From assembly GCA_002387205.1 (NCBI GenBank), contig DGLA01000008.1, forward strand, positions 62,001-126,000: 64,000 bases of DNA, written 5' to 3'. The translations under genes were made by a program, and so were the position numbers. Shown in pieces: positions 50,817 to 59,209 of the stretch (position 1 is the stretch's first letter; each line of letters begins with the position of its first letter). The notes beneath the pieces are model-generated. The model worked only from the letters and a program-made list of their open reading frames with translations, had not been told where the DNA came from and did not search any database. The DNA comes from Stutzerimonas stutzeri. GTDB lineage: Bacteria; Pseudomonadota; Gammaproteobacteria; Pseudomonadales; Pseudomonadaceae.

Positions 50817-52268
50817 TCAGTGCCGCCAGAACGAGGGCGTCAACATCACTAGCACGGTGATGATTTCCAGTCGGCCAAGCAGCATGCCAAATGACAGCAG
50901 CCACTTGGCCGAGTCCGGCAGGGTCGAAAAGTTGCCTGCAGGGCCGATGATCGGACCGAGCCCCGGGCCCACGTTGCACACGGCAGTGGCCGCTGCGGTG
51001 AGTGCGGTCAGCATGTCCAGCCCCAGCAGCGCCAGCGCCAGCGCCAGCGCGCCGATGGTGATGGTAAAGAAGAACGAGAAGGTCAGGATCGAGCGAACAA
51101 TCTCTTCGTCGAGGGTGTGCTTGTTGTAGCGCTGCTTGATAACGGCGCGTGGATGTACGAGTTGCGCCAGGTTGGCACGCAACAGCGAGTAGGCCACCTG
51201 GAACCGGAAGACCTTCAAACCACCCGAGGTCGAACCCGAGCAGCCGCCGATGAATGTCAGGTAGAAGAAAGCCAGCACGGCGAATTCGCCCCACTGGGTG
51301 TAATCGCCCAGTGCGAAACCGGTAGTCGTGACGACGGATACAACGTTCAGCGAAACGATGCGCAGCGCATCCAGAAAGAGGTAGTCGGAGTTGAATGTCA
51401 GCCAGATCGCAAACGCGAAACATATGATCAGCAACATGCCGATGAAGCCCTGCACCTGCTGGTCGTGAATCAGTGCGTAGCGGTTACCCCGGACCGTCGA
51501 AACCATCAGGATGAACGGCAGCCCTCCAAGGATCATGAACACCACTGCGACCCAGTGAGCGGCCGGGGTGAACTTGGCCATCGAGCTATCGGATGTCGAA
51601 TAGCCGCCTGTGGCAATGGTTGTCATGGCGTGGTTGATCGCCTCGAACGGCGTCATCCCACTGAACCAGTAGGCCAGCCCGCAGAGCAGGGTGAGCGCGA
51701 GGTAGACAATCAGGATCGATTTTGCCATCACGTGCGAGCGGGGCATGGCTTTCTGTGACCAGTCCGACGACTCTGTCTGGAACAGGCGCATGCCACCGAT
51801 GCGCAGCAAGGGCAGGATTGCCACCGCCATGCCGATGAAGCCGATGCCGCCCAGCCATTGCAGCATCGAGCGCCACATCAACAGACCGGGTGAAGCCGAA
51901 TCCAGGCCGGACAGTACGGTCGACCCTGTGGTGGTGATGCCAGACATCGTCTCGAAGAAAGCGTTGGTATAGCTGATGTGATGGATCAGCATCATCGGCA
52001 AGGCTGCGAAGCAGCAGACGATCAGCCAGCTGACGGTGGTCAGGAAGTACATATCACGCGGGCGTAGCTGGGTCAGCTCGGGACGCCCCGGCGCGACCAG
52101 TGCAATGCCGCTGCTGAAAGTGATCAGGCTGGCCCAGAGAAAGGCCTGCAGGTCGTCAGTGCGATCAAACGCAAACAGCGTGATCATCGGAATGACCATG
52201 CTGACAGCAAGAGTGATCAGGAAGATGCCGAGAATGAAACCGATGATGCGCAGGGTCGGCAAAGCCAT
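50817..52268 (-). CDS. trkH: Trk potassium uptake protein TrkH
   Basis: A 483-residue inner-membrane K+ channel-like subunit with four membrane-pore-membrane repeats. The selectivity turns contain TTGST (repeat 1, about 108-112), TGGYS-like and the FIGGCSGSTSGG segment typical of the third repeat; VTTTGFALGD is a further filter loop. TrkH works with the cytoplasmic NAD-binding TrkA, which is not in the window. A three-copy hexanucleotide repeat encodes a run of Ala-Leu in a late helix. Confidence 0.95.
   Translation of the reverse strand: MALPTLRIIGFILGIFLITLAVSMVIPMITLFAFDRTDDLQAFLWASLITFSSGIALVAPGRPELTQLRPRDMYFLTTVSWLIVCCFAALPMMLIHHISYTNAFFETMSGITTTGSTVLSGLDSASPGLLMWRSMLQWLGGIGFIGMAVAILPLLRIGGMRLFQTESSDWSQKAMPRSHVMAKSILIVYLALTLLCGLAYWFSGMTPFEAINHAMTTIATGGYSTSDSSMAKFTPAAHWVAVVFMILGGLPFILMVSTVRGNRYALIHDQQVQGFIGMLLIICFAFAIWLTFNSDYLFLDALRIVSLNVVSVVTTTGFALGDYTQWGEFAVLAFFYLTFIGGCSGSTSGGLKVFRFQVAYSLLRANLAQLVHPRAVIKQRYNKHTLDEEIVRSILTFSFFFTITIGALALALALLGLDMLTALTAAATAVCNVGPGLGPIIGPAGNFSTLPDSAKWLLSFGMLLGRLEIITVLVMLTPSFWRH
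51025..51048. repeat. GCCAGC hexamer tandem repeat within trkH
   Basis: Three perfect copies of GCCAGC (51031-51048) are preceded by AGCAGC. On the coding strand they give alternating Ala-Leu in a membrane helix. Changes in copy number would add or remove two residues without a frameshift. Confidence 0.6.
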
Positions 52269-52456
52269 TTTTCGTTGATGCTCGGCTCGAAAATGAGGCG
52301 GCCATTCTACGCCTGTCGCGGCGACAGTAAACCGGCGATCGGTCTGCCAAAAAATCTTTTACAGCCGGCCCCGCAGGCCTCTTCCCAAGTCCGTGGCGAT
52401 GAATAGAATAGCCGCCCGGTGCCGGCCCTTTGCCGGTTTCTGAGTGTTCACCTTCC

Positions 52457-52828
52457 ATGTCCATCGACAACCCCTGCCTCTCGTGCGGCGCCTGCTGCGC
52501 ATACTTTCGTGTGTCTTTCTTTTGGGGCGAGTGCGCCTCGTCGGGCGGTACGGTTCCGGACAGTGCGACCGTCCAGATCAGCCCATTTCACGTTGCGATG
52601 CAGGGCACCGAGGCCAAGCCCGCTCGCTGCGTTGGCTTGATGGGCGATGTCGGCTGCGGTGTGCGTTGCACGCTGTACGAACAGCGTTCCAGCACCTGTC
52701 GTGAGTTCGAGGCGTCCTGGGCTGATGGTCAGCACAATGCGCATTGCGACGCGGCTCGTGCAGCGCACGGCTTACCACCGCTGATGCCACCGCTGGAGCC
52801 GCAACTGTCTCCCGACCGGGTTGCCTGA
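52457..52828 (+). CDS. YkgJ-like cysteine cluster protein
   Basis: A 123-residue protein with the N-terminal CLSCGACC motif (Cys7, 10, 13, 14) and later CxxxxxC spacings (CVGLMGDVGCGVRCTLY, CREF), typical of the zinc/iron-chelating YkgJ family. A metal cluster is likely but the reaction is unknown. The start MSIDNPCLSCG is chosen over an in-frame TTG nine codons earlier. It is divergent from trkH and 73 bases ahead of the nitroreductase gene. Confidence 0.9.
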   Translation: MSIDNPCLSCGACCAYFRVSFFWGECASSGGTVPDSATVQISPFHVAMQGTEAKPARCVGLMGDVGCGVRCTLYEQRSSTCREFEASWADGQHNAHCDAARAAHGLPPLMPPLEPQLSPDRVA

Positions 52829-52901
52829 ACAGGTCGCATGAGCAACTGCCCGCAGAACGTGTCAGGCCTCTAGAATGTCTGATTCGTTTTGGAGGTTATT
52901 G

Positions 52902-53471
52902 ATGGAAGCTCTCGACCTGTTGCTCAATCGCGTCTCTGTAACTCGACTCACCGATCCGGCACCGAGTGCGGCGCAGCTGGATTTACTGTTTCGTGCAGCG
53001 CTGCGCGCACCGGACCATGGCCAGTTGAGGCCCTGGCGATTTCTGACGATCCAGGGTGATGCCCGCGAGCGGTTGGGCAGGCTCATGGCAGAGTCGCTGC
53101 GTGTGCGCCAGCCAGACGCAGCTGACGAAGCGGTGCACAAAGCACGCAAGATGCCGCTGCGTGCACCGTTGGTGGTAGTTGTTGTCGCCAGCGTACTGCC
53201 GCACCCGAAGGTGCCCGATTCCGAGCAGGTGCTCGCAGTCGCCTGTGCTGCGCACGGACTGCTGCTGGCTGCCCATGCGCAAGGGCTTGGTGCGGTATGG
53301 CGGACGGGTGAGTTTTCCTATGATCCCTACCTCGCGAAGGCGCTCGGCCTGGGCGGCAACGAACAACTTCTCGGTTTTATCTACCTGGGCACGCCGGAGG
53401 GAAACCTGCGGACACCACCGGAGCTGGATCCTCAGAACTTCGTCAGTCAGTGGACCGGTGGCGTGCAGTAG
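52902..53471 (+). CDS. YdjA-like nitroreductase family protein
   Basis: A 189-residue FMN-dependent protein of the minimal YdjA class. RAPDHGQLRPWRF (35-47) is the FMN-binding signature and AAHAQGLGAVWRTG is the second. It functions as a homodimer reducing nitro compounds or acting as a dehydrogenase; in E. coli YdjA has no firm substrate. GGAGG lies six bases before the ATG. It ends two bases before the stop of the convergent histidine-kinase gene. Confidence 0.92.
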   Translation: MEALDLLLNRVSVTRLTDPAPSAAQLDLLFRAALRAPDHGQLRPWRFLTIQGDARERLGRLMAESLRVRQPDAADEAVHKARKMPLRAPLVVVVVASVLPHPKVPDSEQVLAVACAAHGLLLAAHAQGLGAVWRTGEFSYDPYLAKALGLGGNEQLLGFIYLGTPEGNLRTPPELDPQNFVSQWTGGVQ

Positions 53472-53472
53472 C

Positions 53473-54855
53473 TCACTCAGGGCGCCGAGCGTGTTCGGCG
53501 CCCGAAGCCAACGGCAGCTTCAGCGTTGCGATGAAGCCACCGTCGGGGTGGTTGCCCAGCAGCAGCTCGCCACCATGTCGTTCGGCAGCGCGACGTGCAA
53601 TCGCCAGACCCAGCCCGTGACCCGCCGTGGTCTGACCCGGTGCGCGAAAGAACGGTTCGCTTAACTGTGCAAGGTGGGCATCCTCCACGCCTGGGCCCTG
53701 GTCGCGAATGCTAAGCAGCAGGTCATCTCCACTTCTCGCTGCGCGCAATTCAATGGGTAGGCCCTCGGGATTGAAACGAAGGGCATTGCGTAGCAAGTTG
53801 TCGAGCGCGCGTTCGAGCATGTCCGGCCAGCCATGCAGCTGGACGTCGGTCTCTACTGTGCTGTCGATGCGCTGATTCGGCGAGACGATACGAGCGTTCT
53901 CCTCGAGCTGTTCGAATATGGAGCGAAGATCGACGGGGCTCGGCGTCCCCGGATCGGCATCCAGCCTGGCCAACTCCAGTATCTCGCTGATCAGCGCCTC
54001 CAGCCTGTCGCATTCTTTGGCCAGCCGTGGCCAGATTGCTTCACGTTCCGCAGGCGTCGCCCGTTCGGCAAGCGCAAGCGCGATACGAAGGCGCGCCAGG
54101 GGCGAACGCAATTCGTGTGAGACGTCACGTAGCAGTTGCCGCTGGCTGCCAATCAGGCTTTGCAGGCGGGCGCCCATTCGGTTGAAGTCGTTGGCAAGGA
54201 CCCCCAGCTCGTCGCGGCGTTTGGCAAGCCGGGCCAGGGAGTTCTGCTGATAGGTGGTCTGGCCGAGGTCATGCACGGCACCCCGCAAGCGATCGAGCGG
54301 GCGCGTGATGGAAAGCGTGAGTAGCAGGCTGAACCCGGTCAGCACCACCAGTGCTATGGCAATTGCACTCAATGGCCAGAACAGGCTACCCCTGTGCCAG
54401 GCCTGCAATTCCTGATTCGGGATGCGATAGATGAACAGGTAGGTATTGCCGGTTTCCGGGCTGGTGTAGTCAGTGGTCAGTCGGCGCCATGGCAGGCGTC
54501 CGTCGCGGTGTTCCTGGCGCGCTTCGAATGCTGCGGCGCGGGCGGGAAAGGTACCGCGGATGATTGGCTGGCCGTTTTCGGCAAGCACCTGTACGTCCAC
54601 GCCAAAGCGGCTGCGGTGCCGCTCGAGCAGACACTGCGCGGTGATCGGCCCCTGGCGTTCATAGACCTTCGTCCAAACCTCGGCCAGCCCATTCACGCCG
54701 GGGTGGCGGTTTAGAATCCAGGCGTCCTGATTCAGGGCCTGCCCCAGAAGCATGGCCAGACCCGCGACCAGCGCAATGGCCAGCCAGAAGGTCGCAAGAA
54801 TGCGCCAGAACAGTGATCGCACCGGTTGGCTACTCCACGGCAAAGCCCGGCGCAC
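53473..54855 (-). CDS. cpxA: CpxA-like sensor histidine kinase
   Basis: A 460-residue (with the GTG start at 54855) envelope-stress kinase. Two membrane helices (about 17-38 and 159-181) flank a periplasmic sensor domain, followed by a HAMP (about 182-235), the dimerisation domain with phospho-acceptor His247 in DVSHELRSPLARLR, and a HATPase domain with NLLRNALRF, DQGPGV and GHGLGLAI boxes. It should sense misfolded envelope proteins and phosphorylate the CpxR-like regulator. An alternative GTG at 54822 gives 449 residues; neither has a good ribosome site. Third gene of the cpxR-cpxP-cpxA unit. Confidence 0.9.
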   Translation of the reverse strand: MRRALPWSSQPVRSLFWRILATFWLAIALVAGLAMLLGQALNQDAWILNRHPGVNGLAEVWTKVYERQGPITAQCLLERHRSRFGVDVQVLAENGQPIIRGTFPARAAAFEARQEHRDGRLPWRRLTTDYTSPETGNTYLFIYRIPNQELQAWHRGSLFWPLSAIAIALVVLTGFSLLLTLSITRPLDRLRGAVHDLGQTTYQQNSLARLAKRRDELGVLANDFNRMGARLQSLIGSQRQLLRDVSHELRSPLARLRIALALAERATPAEREAIWPRLAKECDRLEALISEILELARLDADPGTPSPVDLRSIFEQLEENARIVSPNQRIDSTVETDVQLHGWPDMLERALDNLLRNALRFNPEGLPIELRAARSGDDLLLSIRDQGPGVEDAHLAQLSEPFFRAPGQTTAGHGLGLAIARRAAERHGGELLLGNHPDGGFIATLKLPLASGAEHARRPE

Positions 54856-54905
54856 CTATCCATGCAAAGGGTGGTGAGCCGGGCGAGTTTGTTTGTAAGG
54901 TGCGA

Positions 54906-55316
54906 TCAGTTCTTCTGATCTCGCTCAGCTTTCCACTGCTGGAACTCAGCACGTTCAGCGCGCTTGGCTTCCATTTTCTCGTGCAGTTCGTCGAACTTTT
55001 TCTGCTGTTCCGGTTTGAGCAGGTCGCGCATCTGCTGGTGGGTCTTATCCTGGCTGGCCTTCAGCTCGTCTTGCATCGCCTTGCGCTCGGCTTCGGGCAA
55101 CTTGTCGAGGTAGCGCTGGGTGATGTCGCGATGAGCTTTCATCTGCTCGCCCATCAGGGAGCGCATTTCGCTACGCTGTTCCTTGGTCAGGTCGAGCTGC
55201 TCGAACGGTGTGTGCCTGCCGCCACCGTGATGACGCTGACCGCTGTCGGGCATGGCCATTGCGAGGGTGGGGAGGGTGGAAGCGAACAGTACGGCGATAA
55301 GAGTCTTGCGCATCAT
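54906..55316 (-). CDS. CpxP/Spy-like periplasmic protein
   Basis: A 136-residue protein with a signal peptide (MMRKTLIAVLFA, cleavage near AMA at 21) and two LTxxQ-type motifs: LTKEQ (near 41) and LKPEQ (near 88), in a helical, Glu/Lys/Gln-rich body. CpxP and Spy bind misfolded proteins in the periplasm, and CpxP inhibits CpxA. The position between regulator and kinase suits a CpxP role; a Spy-type chaperone is the alternative. AAGGAG precedes the start; the second Met (55313) is also possible. A CpxR-type box lies upstream. Confidence 0.88.
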   Translation of the reverse strand: MMRKTLIAVLFASTLPTLAMAMPDSGQRHHGGGRHTPFEQLDLTKEQRSEMRSLMGEQMKAHRDITQRYLDKLPEAERKAMQDELKASQDKTHQQMRDLLKPEQQKKFDELHEKMEAKRAERAEFQQWKAERDQKN

Positions 55317-55430
55317 GAGTCTCTCCTTGTTTGGGAAACCAGTCACCCGGCTGAGCGCTACGCGCGAGTCGGAGCGTTGACCGGATGAGCTCAGTCTAGG
55401 GCGTGCAAGGTCAGTGGCGGTCAGCACTGG

Positions 55431-55446
55431 GTAAAGGCTGGGTAAA
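55431..55446. promoter_or_regulatory. CpxR box GTAAA-N6-GTAAA
   Basis: Two GTAAA pentamers (55431-55435 and 55442-55446) separated by six bases match the CpxR consensus GTAAA-N4..8-GTAAA. It lies in the 135-base gap upstream of the cpxP-like gene, about 115 bases from its start, and just past the cpxR stop. A third GTAAA is at 55461-55465. On the cpxP coding strand the box reads TTTAC-N6-TTTAC. Binding is not shown. Confidence 0.65.
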
Positions 55447-55451
55447 GCCTT

Positions 55452-56129
55452 TCAAGGTGCGTAAAGGTATCCGCGGCTGCGCAACGCGACGATGCGCTGG
55501 CGGCCGTCCGGATGTGGCCCGAGTTTGCGGCGCAGGTTGCTGACATGCATGTCCAGGCTGCGGTCGTAGAGGGTGAGCTTGCGCCCCAGGGCCAGTTGGG
55601 CCAGGGCCTGTTTCTCCAGTGGCTCGCCGGGTTGGCTGAGGAGCGCTTCGAGAATGCGCCCTTCGGACAGGGTAAGGGTGACTTCATGGTCGCCAACACT
55701 GGCTACGCCGCGTGCGGGGCTGTACCAGAGATCACCCAACTCCATCTGGCTCGGCGCGCTGGCCGGTTGGCTACGCCGCAAAACGGCTTTCAGGCGGGCT
55801 GTGAGTTCGCGCGGATCGCAGGGTTTGGCAAGGTAATCGTCTGCGCCGAGTTCAAGGCCGAGGATACGGTCAAGTGGCTCACCCCGTCCGGACAGCATCA
55901 ATACTGGCAAGTCGGGATATTCGCTACGCAGTTGCTTGAGCAGTTCCAGCCCGCTGCCATCGGGCAACATGACGTCGAGCACGACCGCAGCGGGCTGATG
56001 TTCGGCAAGTGCGGCACGGGCGCTCTTACCGTCGTGGCAGGCGTGGGCGACAAACCCTTCCTGAGCCAGCCAGCTGACCAGCAGGTCGCAGAGTTCCTGG
56101 TCGTCGTCTATAAGCAGCAGTTCGCTCAT
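55452..56129 (-). CDS. cpxR: CpxR-like response regulator
   Basis: A 225-residue OmpR-family regulator. Receiver (1-115): acidic Asp8-Asp9-Asp10, phospho-acceptor Asp52, Thr/Ser79-80 region and Lys102. The winged-helix DNA-binding domain (about 128-222) contains DRSLDMHVSNLRRKLG and GYLYAP, close to E. coli CpxR. It would be phosphorylated by the CpxA-like kinase. It is the first gene of the unit on the minus strand, followed by cpxP-like and cpxA-like genes, with a CpxR-type box just downstream that suggests autoregulation. Confidence 0.92.
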   Translation of the reverse strand: MSELLLIDDDQELCDLLVSWLAQEGFVAHACHDGKSARAALAEHQPAAVVLDVMLPDGSGLELLKQLRSEYPDLPVLMLSGRGEPLDRILGLELGADDYLAKPCDPRELTARLKAVLRRSQPASAPSQMELGDLWYSPARGVASVGDHEVTLTLSEGRILEALLSQPGEPLEKQALAQLALGRKLTLYDRSLDMHVSNLRRKLGPHPDGRQRIVALRSRGYLYAP

Positions 56130-56147
56130 TGTTCGCTCACGTCAGGT

Positions 56148-56534
56148 TCAGTTCAGCCATTGGCGGCGGCGACGGCCACGCGTCGTCAGGACACCCAGCA
56201 GGAAACCCAGGACGCCCACACCACCGCCGACCGCGAACCATTGCTGCTGGTCGCTGAGCAGCTGCGGCTGTGCTTGCTGCTTGAGTTGCTCCTGCTGAAG
56301 CTGCATGCGCAGGCGCTGATTCTCCTGGCGAAGCCCTGCCAGTTGCGCCTGCCCCGCCGGGCTGGCTGCAACGTCTGGAAGCTGCTTGAGCGTTTCCCGT
56401 TGCCGTTGGTTGTCGCTCAGGCGGCTCTCCAGTTCGGTCTGTCGCTCGGTTGGTGCGGTAATGGTTTCTTCAGCCTGTGCCAATGAGGTGGCAAGGCTCA
56501 GAATCAGCAGCAGGAACAGCGGACCTTGGCGCAT
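56148..56534 (-). CDS. YgiM-like protein lacking the SH3 domain
   Basis: A 128-residue protein with a signal peptide (about 1-21), a Gln/Arg/Glu-rich coiled coil (about 34-92) and a C-terminal membrane helix (about 98-115) followed by an Arg-rich tail. This resembles the C-terminal half of YgiM/TIGR04211 proteins (coiled coil, QQWF, glycine-rich helix, basic tail) but has no bacterial SH3 domain at the front. It stands between cpxR and yciI. I recall a similar small gene in P. aeruginosa at the same place. Function is unknown; anchoring near the envelope is inferred. Confidence 0.75.
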   Translation of the reverse strand: MRQGPLFLLLILSLATSLAQAEETITAPTERQTELESRLSDNQRQRETLKQLPDVAASPAGQAQLAGLRQENQRLRMQLQQEQLKQQAQPQLLSDQQQWFAVGGGVGVLGFLLGVLTTRGRRRRQWLN

Positions 56535-56609
56535 CGGAACTCCTTTTTCCTCAACGGGCCGTGGCGATGCTACGACCTTACAGAAACCAGACGGCGTGGG
56601 CCGATCGAC

Positions 56610-56909
56610 TCAGGGATACACCTGTTTGAAGGGTTTGACGACAACCTCGCCGTAAACCCCTGCAGCCTTGTACGGGTCCGCCTCGGCCCACTGCTGTGCA
56701 GCTTGCAGCGACTCGAACTCGGCGACGACCAGGCTACCGGTGAAGCCCGCACTACCAGGATCTTTGCTGTCGATGGCCGGATGCGGGCCAGCCAGTACCA
56801 GGCGGCCTTCACTCTTGAGCTGATCGAGACGTGCCAGATGGGCTGGGCGCGATGCCAGGCGATCTTGCAGCGAGTCGGGTACATCCGTGGCGATGATGGC
56901 GTAGAGCAT
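56610..56909 (-). CDS. yciI: YciI-like protein
   Basis: A 99-residue YciI/DUF1330-type ferredoxin-like fold. The conserved His-x..Asp pair of YciI is visible (HLARLDQLKSEGRLVLAGP, about 24-42) followed by a beta strand GSLVVAEF. Members are putative enzymes of unknown substrate. It sits eight bases after yciB and in the same direction. The order rnm/yciB/yciI/cpx resembles my memory of P. aeruginosa. Confidence 0.9.
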   Translation of the reverse strand: MLYAIIATDVPDSLQDRLASRPAHLARLDQLKSEGRLVLAGPHPAIDSKDPGSAGFTGSLVVAEFESLQAAQQWAEADPYKAAGVYGEVVVKPFKQVYP

Positions 56910-56917
56910 GTGGTCTC

Positions 56918-57499
56918 CTAGGTCTTCTCAGGTTCGGGTTGCATGTGGCGAATCAGGTAGAAGCTTTGGCCGGCCATGAACAGCAACGTCAGACCAAGGC
57001 TGCCAAACACCTTGAAGTCTACCCAGATGGCGGGGTACACGAACGCCACGAAAAGATTGGCAGAGCCGCAGACAAGAAAGAACATGATCCAGGCAACATT
57101 CAAGCGTGACCAATGTGCTCTGGGCAGTTGCACGGCATGGCCCATCATGCGCTGCACCAACGGCTTGTCGCCAATGAAGTGGCTGGCAGCGAATGCCAGC
57201 GCAAACAGCCAGTTCAGCACCGGAGCCTTCCACTTGAGGATCGTTTCACTATGCAGTGCCAGGGTCAGGCCGCCAAACAGCACACAGGCACCCAGCGTGA
57301 TCCACTGACTTTTTTCGAGGCGGCCCTGGCGGATGATTAGGGCGGAATAGACAAGGAGAGAGCTGCCGATCAGCATGGCGGTGGCACTGAATATGCCGCC
57401 TATGCTCAGGGCCATATCCGCGAATTCGACCGTCCTGGGCTCGATCTTGTAGACAACAAAGAACAGCAGCAAAGGAATGAAGTCGATGATTTGTTTCAC
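56918..57499 (-). CDS. yciB: YciB/IspZ-like septation-associated membrane protein
   Basis: A 193-residue inner-membrane protein of the intracellular-septation A (YciB) family with five or six helices. The family begins KQxIDFIPLLLFF, present here directly after the GTG at 57497-57499; that start has no clear ribosome site, and an ATG at 57573 with AAGG before it would add 24 residues. HFIGDKPLVQRMMG near 113-126 is a family signature. YciB affects envelope integrity and division in E. coli. Eight bases separate it from yciI. Confidence 0.9.
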   Translation of the reverse strand: MKQIIDFIPLLLFFVVYKIEPRTVEFADMALSIGGIFSATAMLIGSSLLVYSALIIRQGRLEKSQWITLGACVLFGGLTLALHSETILKWKAPVLNWLFALAFAASHFIGDKPLVQRMMGHAVQLPRAHWSRLNVAWIMFFLVCGSANLFVAFVYPAIWVDFKVFGSLGLTLLFMAGQSFYLIRHMQPEPEKT

Positions 57500-57668
57500 G
57501 GAGCGAGCCAGAAGCGGTATGTGGCCGGCATAATAACAAACCGCGCTTTTAGCGGAACGATGTATGGCCGTCATTTCCAGGACCTTGCGTAAGCTTTGGC
57601 AATCCGGGTGACGGCACGAGCGCCGGCGATGGCGGTCACAGCTGTGAGCGTCAGAGCCACTGGAGAAC

Positions 57669-58544
57669 ATGTCCCGAATGATTGTCGATCTGCATTGCCA
57701 TAGCACCGCCTCCGATGGCGTGCTGGCGCCTGCGGTGCTGGTTCAGCGAGCCCATGAACGCGGCGTCGAACTGCTTGCACTGACCGACCACGACACCCTT
57801 GAAGGGCTTGATGCGGCGCGAGCCATGGCCGATTCGCTGGGCGTGCGGCTCATCAATGGTATCGAGCTCTCTTGCGTATGGAATGGCGCCACCGTTCATG
57901 TACTCGGTTATGCCTTTCGCCGCGATGCCGAGGCGTTGCAGCGAGCCATTGCGCAACTGCATGAAGGGCGCTGGCGGCGCGCCGAGACGATAGCCCAGCG
58001 ACTGGAAGCCAAGGGCATGCCGGGGACCCTCGAAGGTGCGCGGGATGTCCAGCAGGTACTGGGCGACAGCGGTAACGCGCCGGCCCGCCCGCACTTCGCT
58101 GAGTATCTGGTGCGTGCTGGGCATGTGCGCGACCGGGCCGAAGCATTTCGCAAGTGGCTTGGCTCGGGCAAGCTGGGGGATGTGAAGCAGCATTGGCCGA
58201 CGCTGGAGCAGACAGTGGCCACGTTGCGAGAGGCGGGCGCCTGGATCAGCCTGGCGCATCCTTGGCAGTACGACTTCACCCGCAGCAAGCGGCGGCGGCT
58301 GGTTAGCGAGTTCGCCCAGGCGGGTGGTCATGCACTGGAAGTGGTCAACGGCATGCAGCCGCTGGAGCAGGTGGGCGGCTTGTCGATTCTGGCGCGTGAG
58401 TTTGGCTTGAGCGCGAGCGTCGGTAGCGACTTCCATGCCCCCGGCGACTGGTCCGAGCTCGGCCTTTATCGGAGCCTGCCGGACGATCTGCAGCCTCTCT
58501 GGAGCCATTTCGATGATGAGCCACGCGAGTCAGTGGTCTGCTGA
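57669..58544 (+). CDS. rnm: PHP-domain phosphoesterase, RNase AM (TrpH/YciV)
   Basis: A 291-residue PHP metal-dependent enzyme. Metal ligands include His9 and His11 (DLHCHS), Asp16, LTDHDTLEG (about 37-45), the late AHP (about 198-200) and GSDFHAPG (about 256-263). In E. coli the homologue is a 5'-3' exonuclease active on 3',5'-bisphosphates and RNA. The ATG at 57669 yields the standard N-terminus; another ATG three codons later is possible. It overlaps no neighbour and is followed 12 bases later by yciO. Confidence 0.92.
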   Translation: MSRMIVDLHCHSTASDGVLAPAVLVQRAHERGVELLALTDHDTLEGLDAARAMADSLGVRLINGIELSCVWNGATVHVLGYAFRRDAEALQRAIAQLHEGRWRRAETIAQRLEAKGMPGTLEGARDVQQVLGDSGNAPARPHFAEYLVRAGHVRDRAEAFRKWLGSGKLGDVKQHWPTLEQTVATLREAGAWISLAHPWQYDFTRSKRRRLVSEFAQAGGHALEVVNGMQPLEQVGGLSILAREFGLSASVGSDFHAPGDWSELGLYRSLPDDLQPLWSHFDDEPRESVVC

Positions 58545-58556
58545 GCGGGAGCCTTT

Positions 58557-59180
58557 ATGAGTCAGTTTTTTCAGATACACCCGGACAATCCCCAGCCCAG
58601 GCTGATCAAGCAGGCGGTTGAAATCATTCGTAACGGCGGGATCGTCGTCTATCCGACCGATTCTTCATATGCCATTGGCTGCTCGATCGGCAACAAGGCC
58701 GGCATCGAACGCATTCGCCGTTTGCGTCAGCTGGACGACAAGCACAACTTCACCCTGGCCTGTCGGGACCTGTCGCAGCTCGGGCTGTTTGCCAAGGTCG
58801 ACACTGCTGCCTTCCGTCTGCTCAAGACGCATCTGCCCGGCCCATACACCATCATTCTCAGCGCTACCCGTGAAGTGCCGCGCATGTTGCTGCATCCCAA
58901 GCGTCGCACCATTGGTCTTCGGGTCCCGGCGCAGCCCATCGCGCAGGCATTACTGGCCGAACTGGGTGAGCCGTTGATGAGCGTAAGCCTGATCTTGCCC
59001 GGCGAAAGCGAACCGATGAGCGACCCCTACGAGATGCGTGACGCACTCGAGCATCAGGTCGACCTGATCATCGATGGCGGTTACGGTGGCCTCGAAGCAT
59101 CGACGGTGATCAGCCTTGTTGATGGTGATCCCGAAATCGTGCGGGTCGGTTGCGGAGATCCCGCTCCTTTCGCGTCCTGA
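58557..59180 (+). CDS. yciO: YciO/Sua5/YrdC family protein
   Basis: A 207-residue member of the Sua5/YciO/YrdC family. YPTDSSYAIGC (32-42) binds ATP/threonine in TsaC relatives, and TFTLACRDLSQL-type sequence and SxxxLPGES follow. YciO is related to L-threonylcarbamoyladenylate synthase, but is considered a separate, lower-activity branch. It lies 12 bases after rnm and before trpS, a cluster shared with E. coli and Pseudomonas. The GGAGC ribosome site is moderate. Confidence 0.9.
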   Translation: MSQFFQIHPDNPQPRLIKQAVEIIRNGGIVVYPTDSSYAIGCSIGNKAGIERIRRLRQLDDKHNFTLACRDLSQLGLFAKVDTAAFRLLKTHLPGPYTIILSATREVPRMLLHPKRRTIGLRVPAQPIAQALLAELGEPLMSVSLILPGESEPMSDPYEMRDALEHQVDLIIDGGYGGLEASTVISLVDGDPEIVRVGCGDPAPFAS

Positions 59181-59209
59181 GCTATTTATCACCAACCAAG
59201 GAAACCCTT

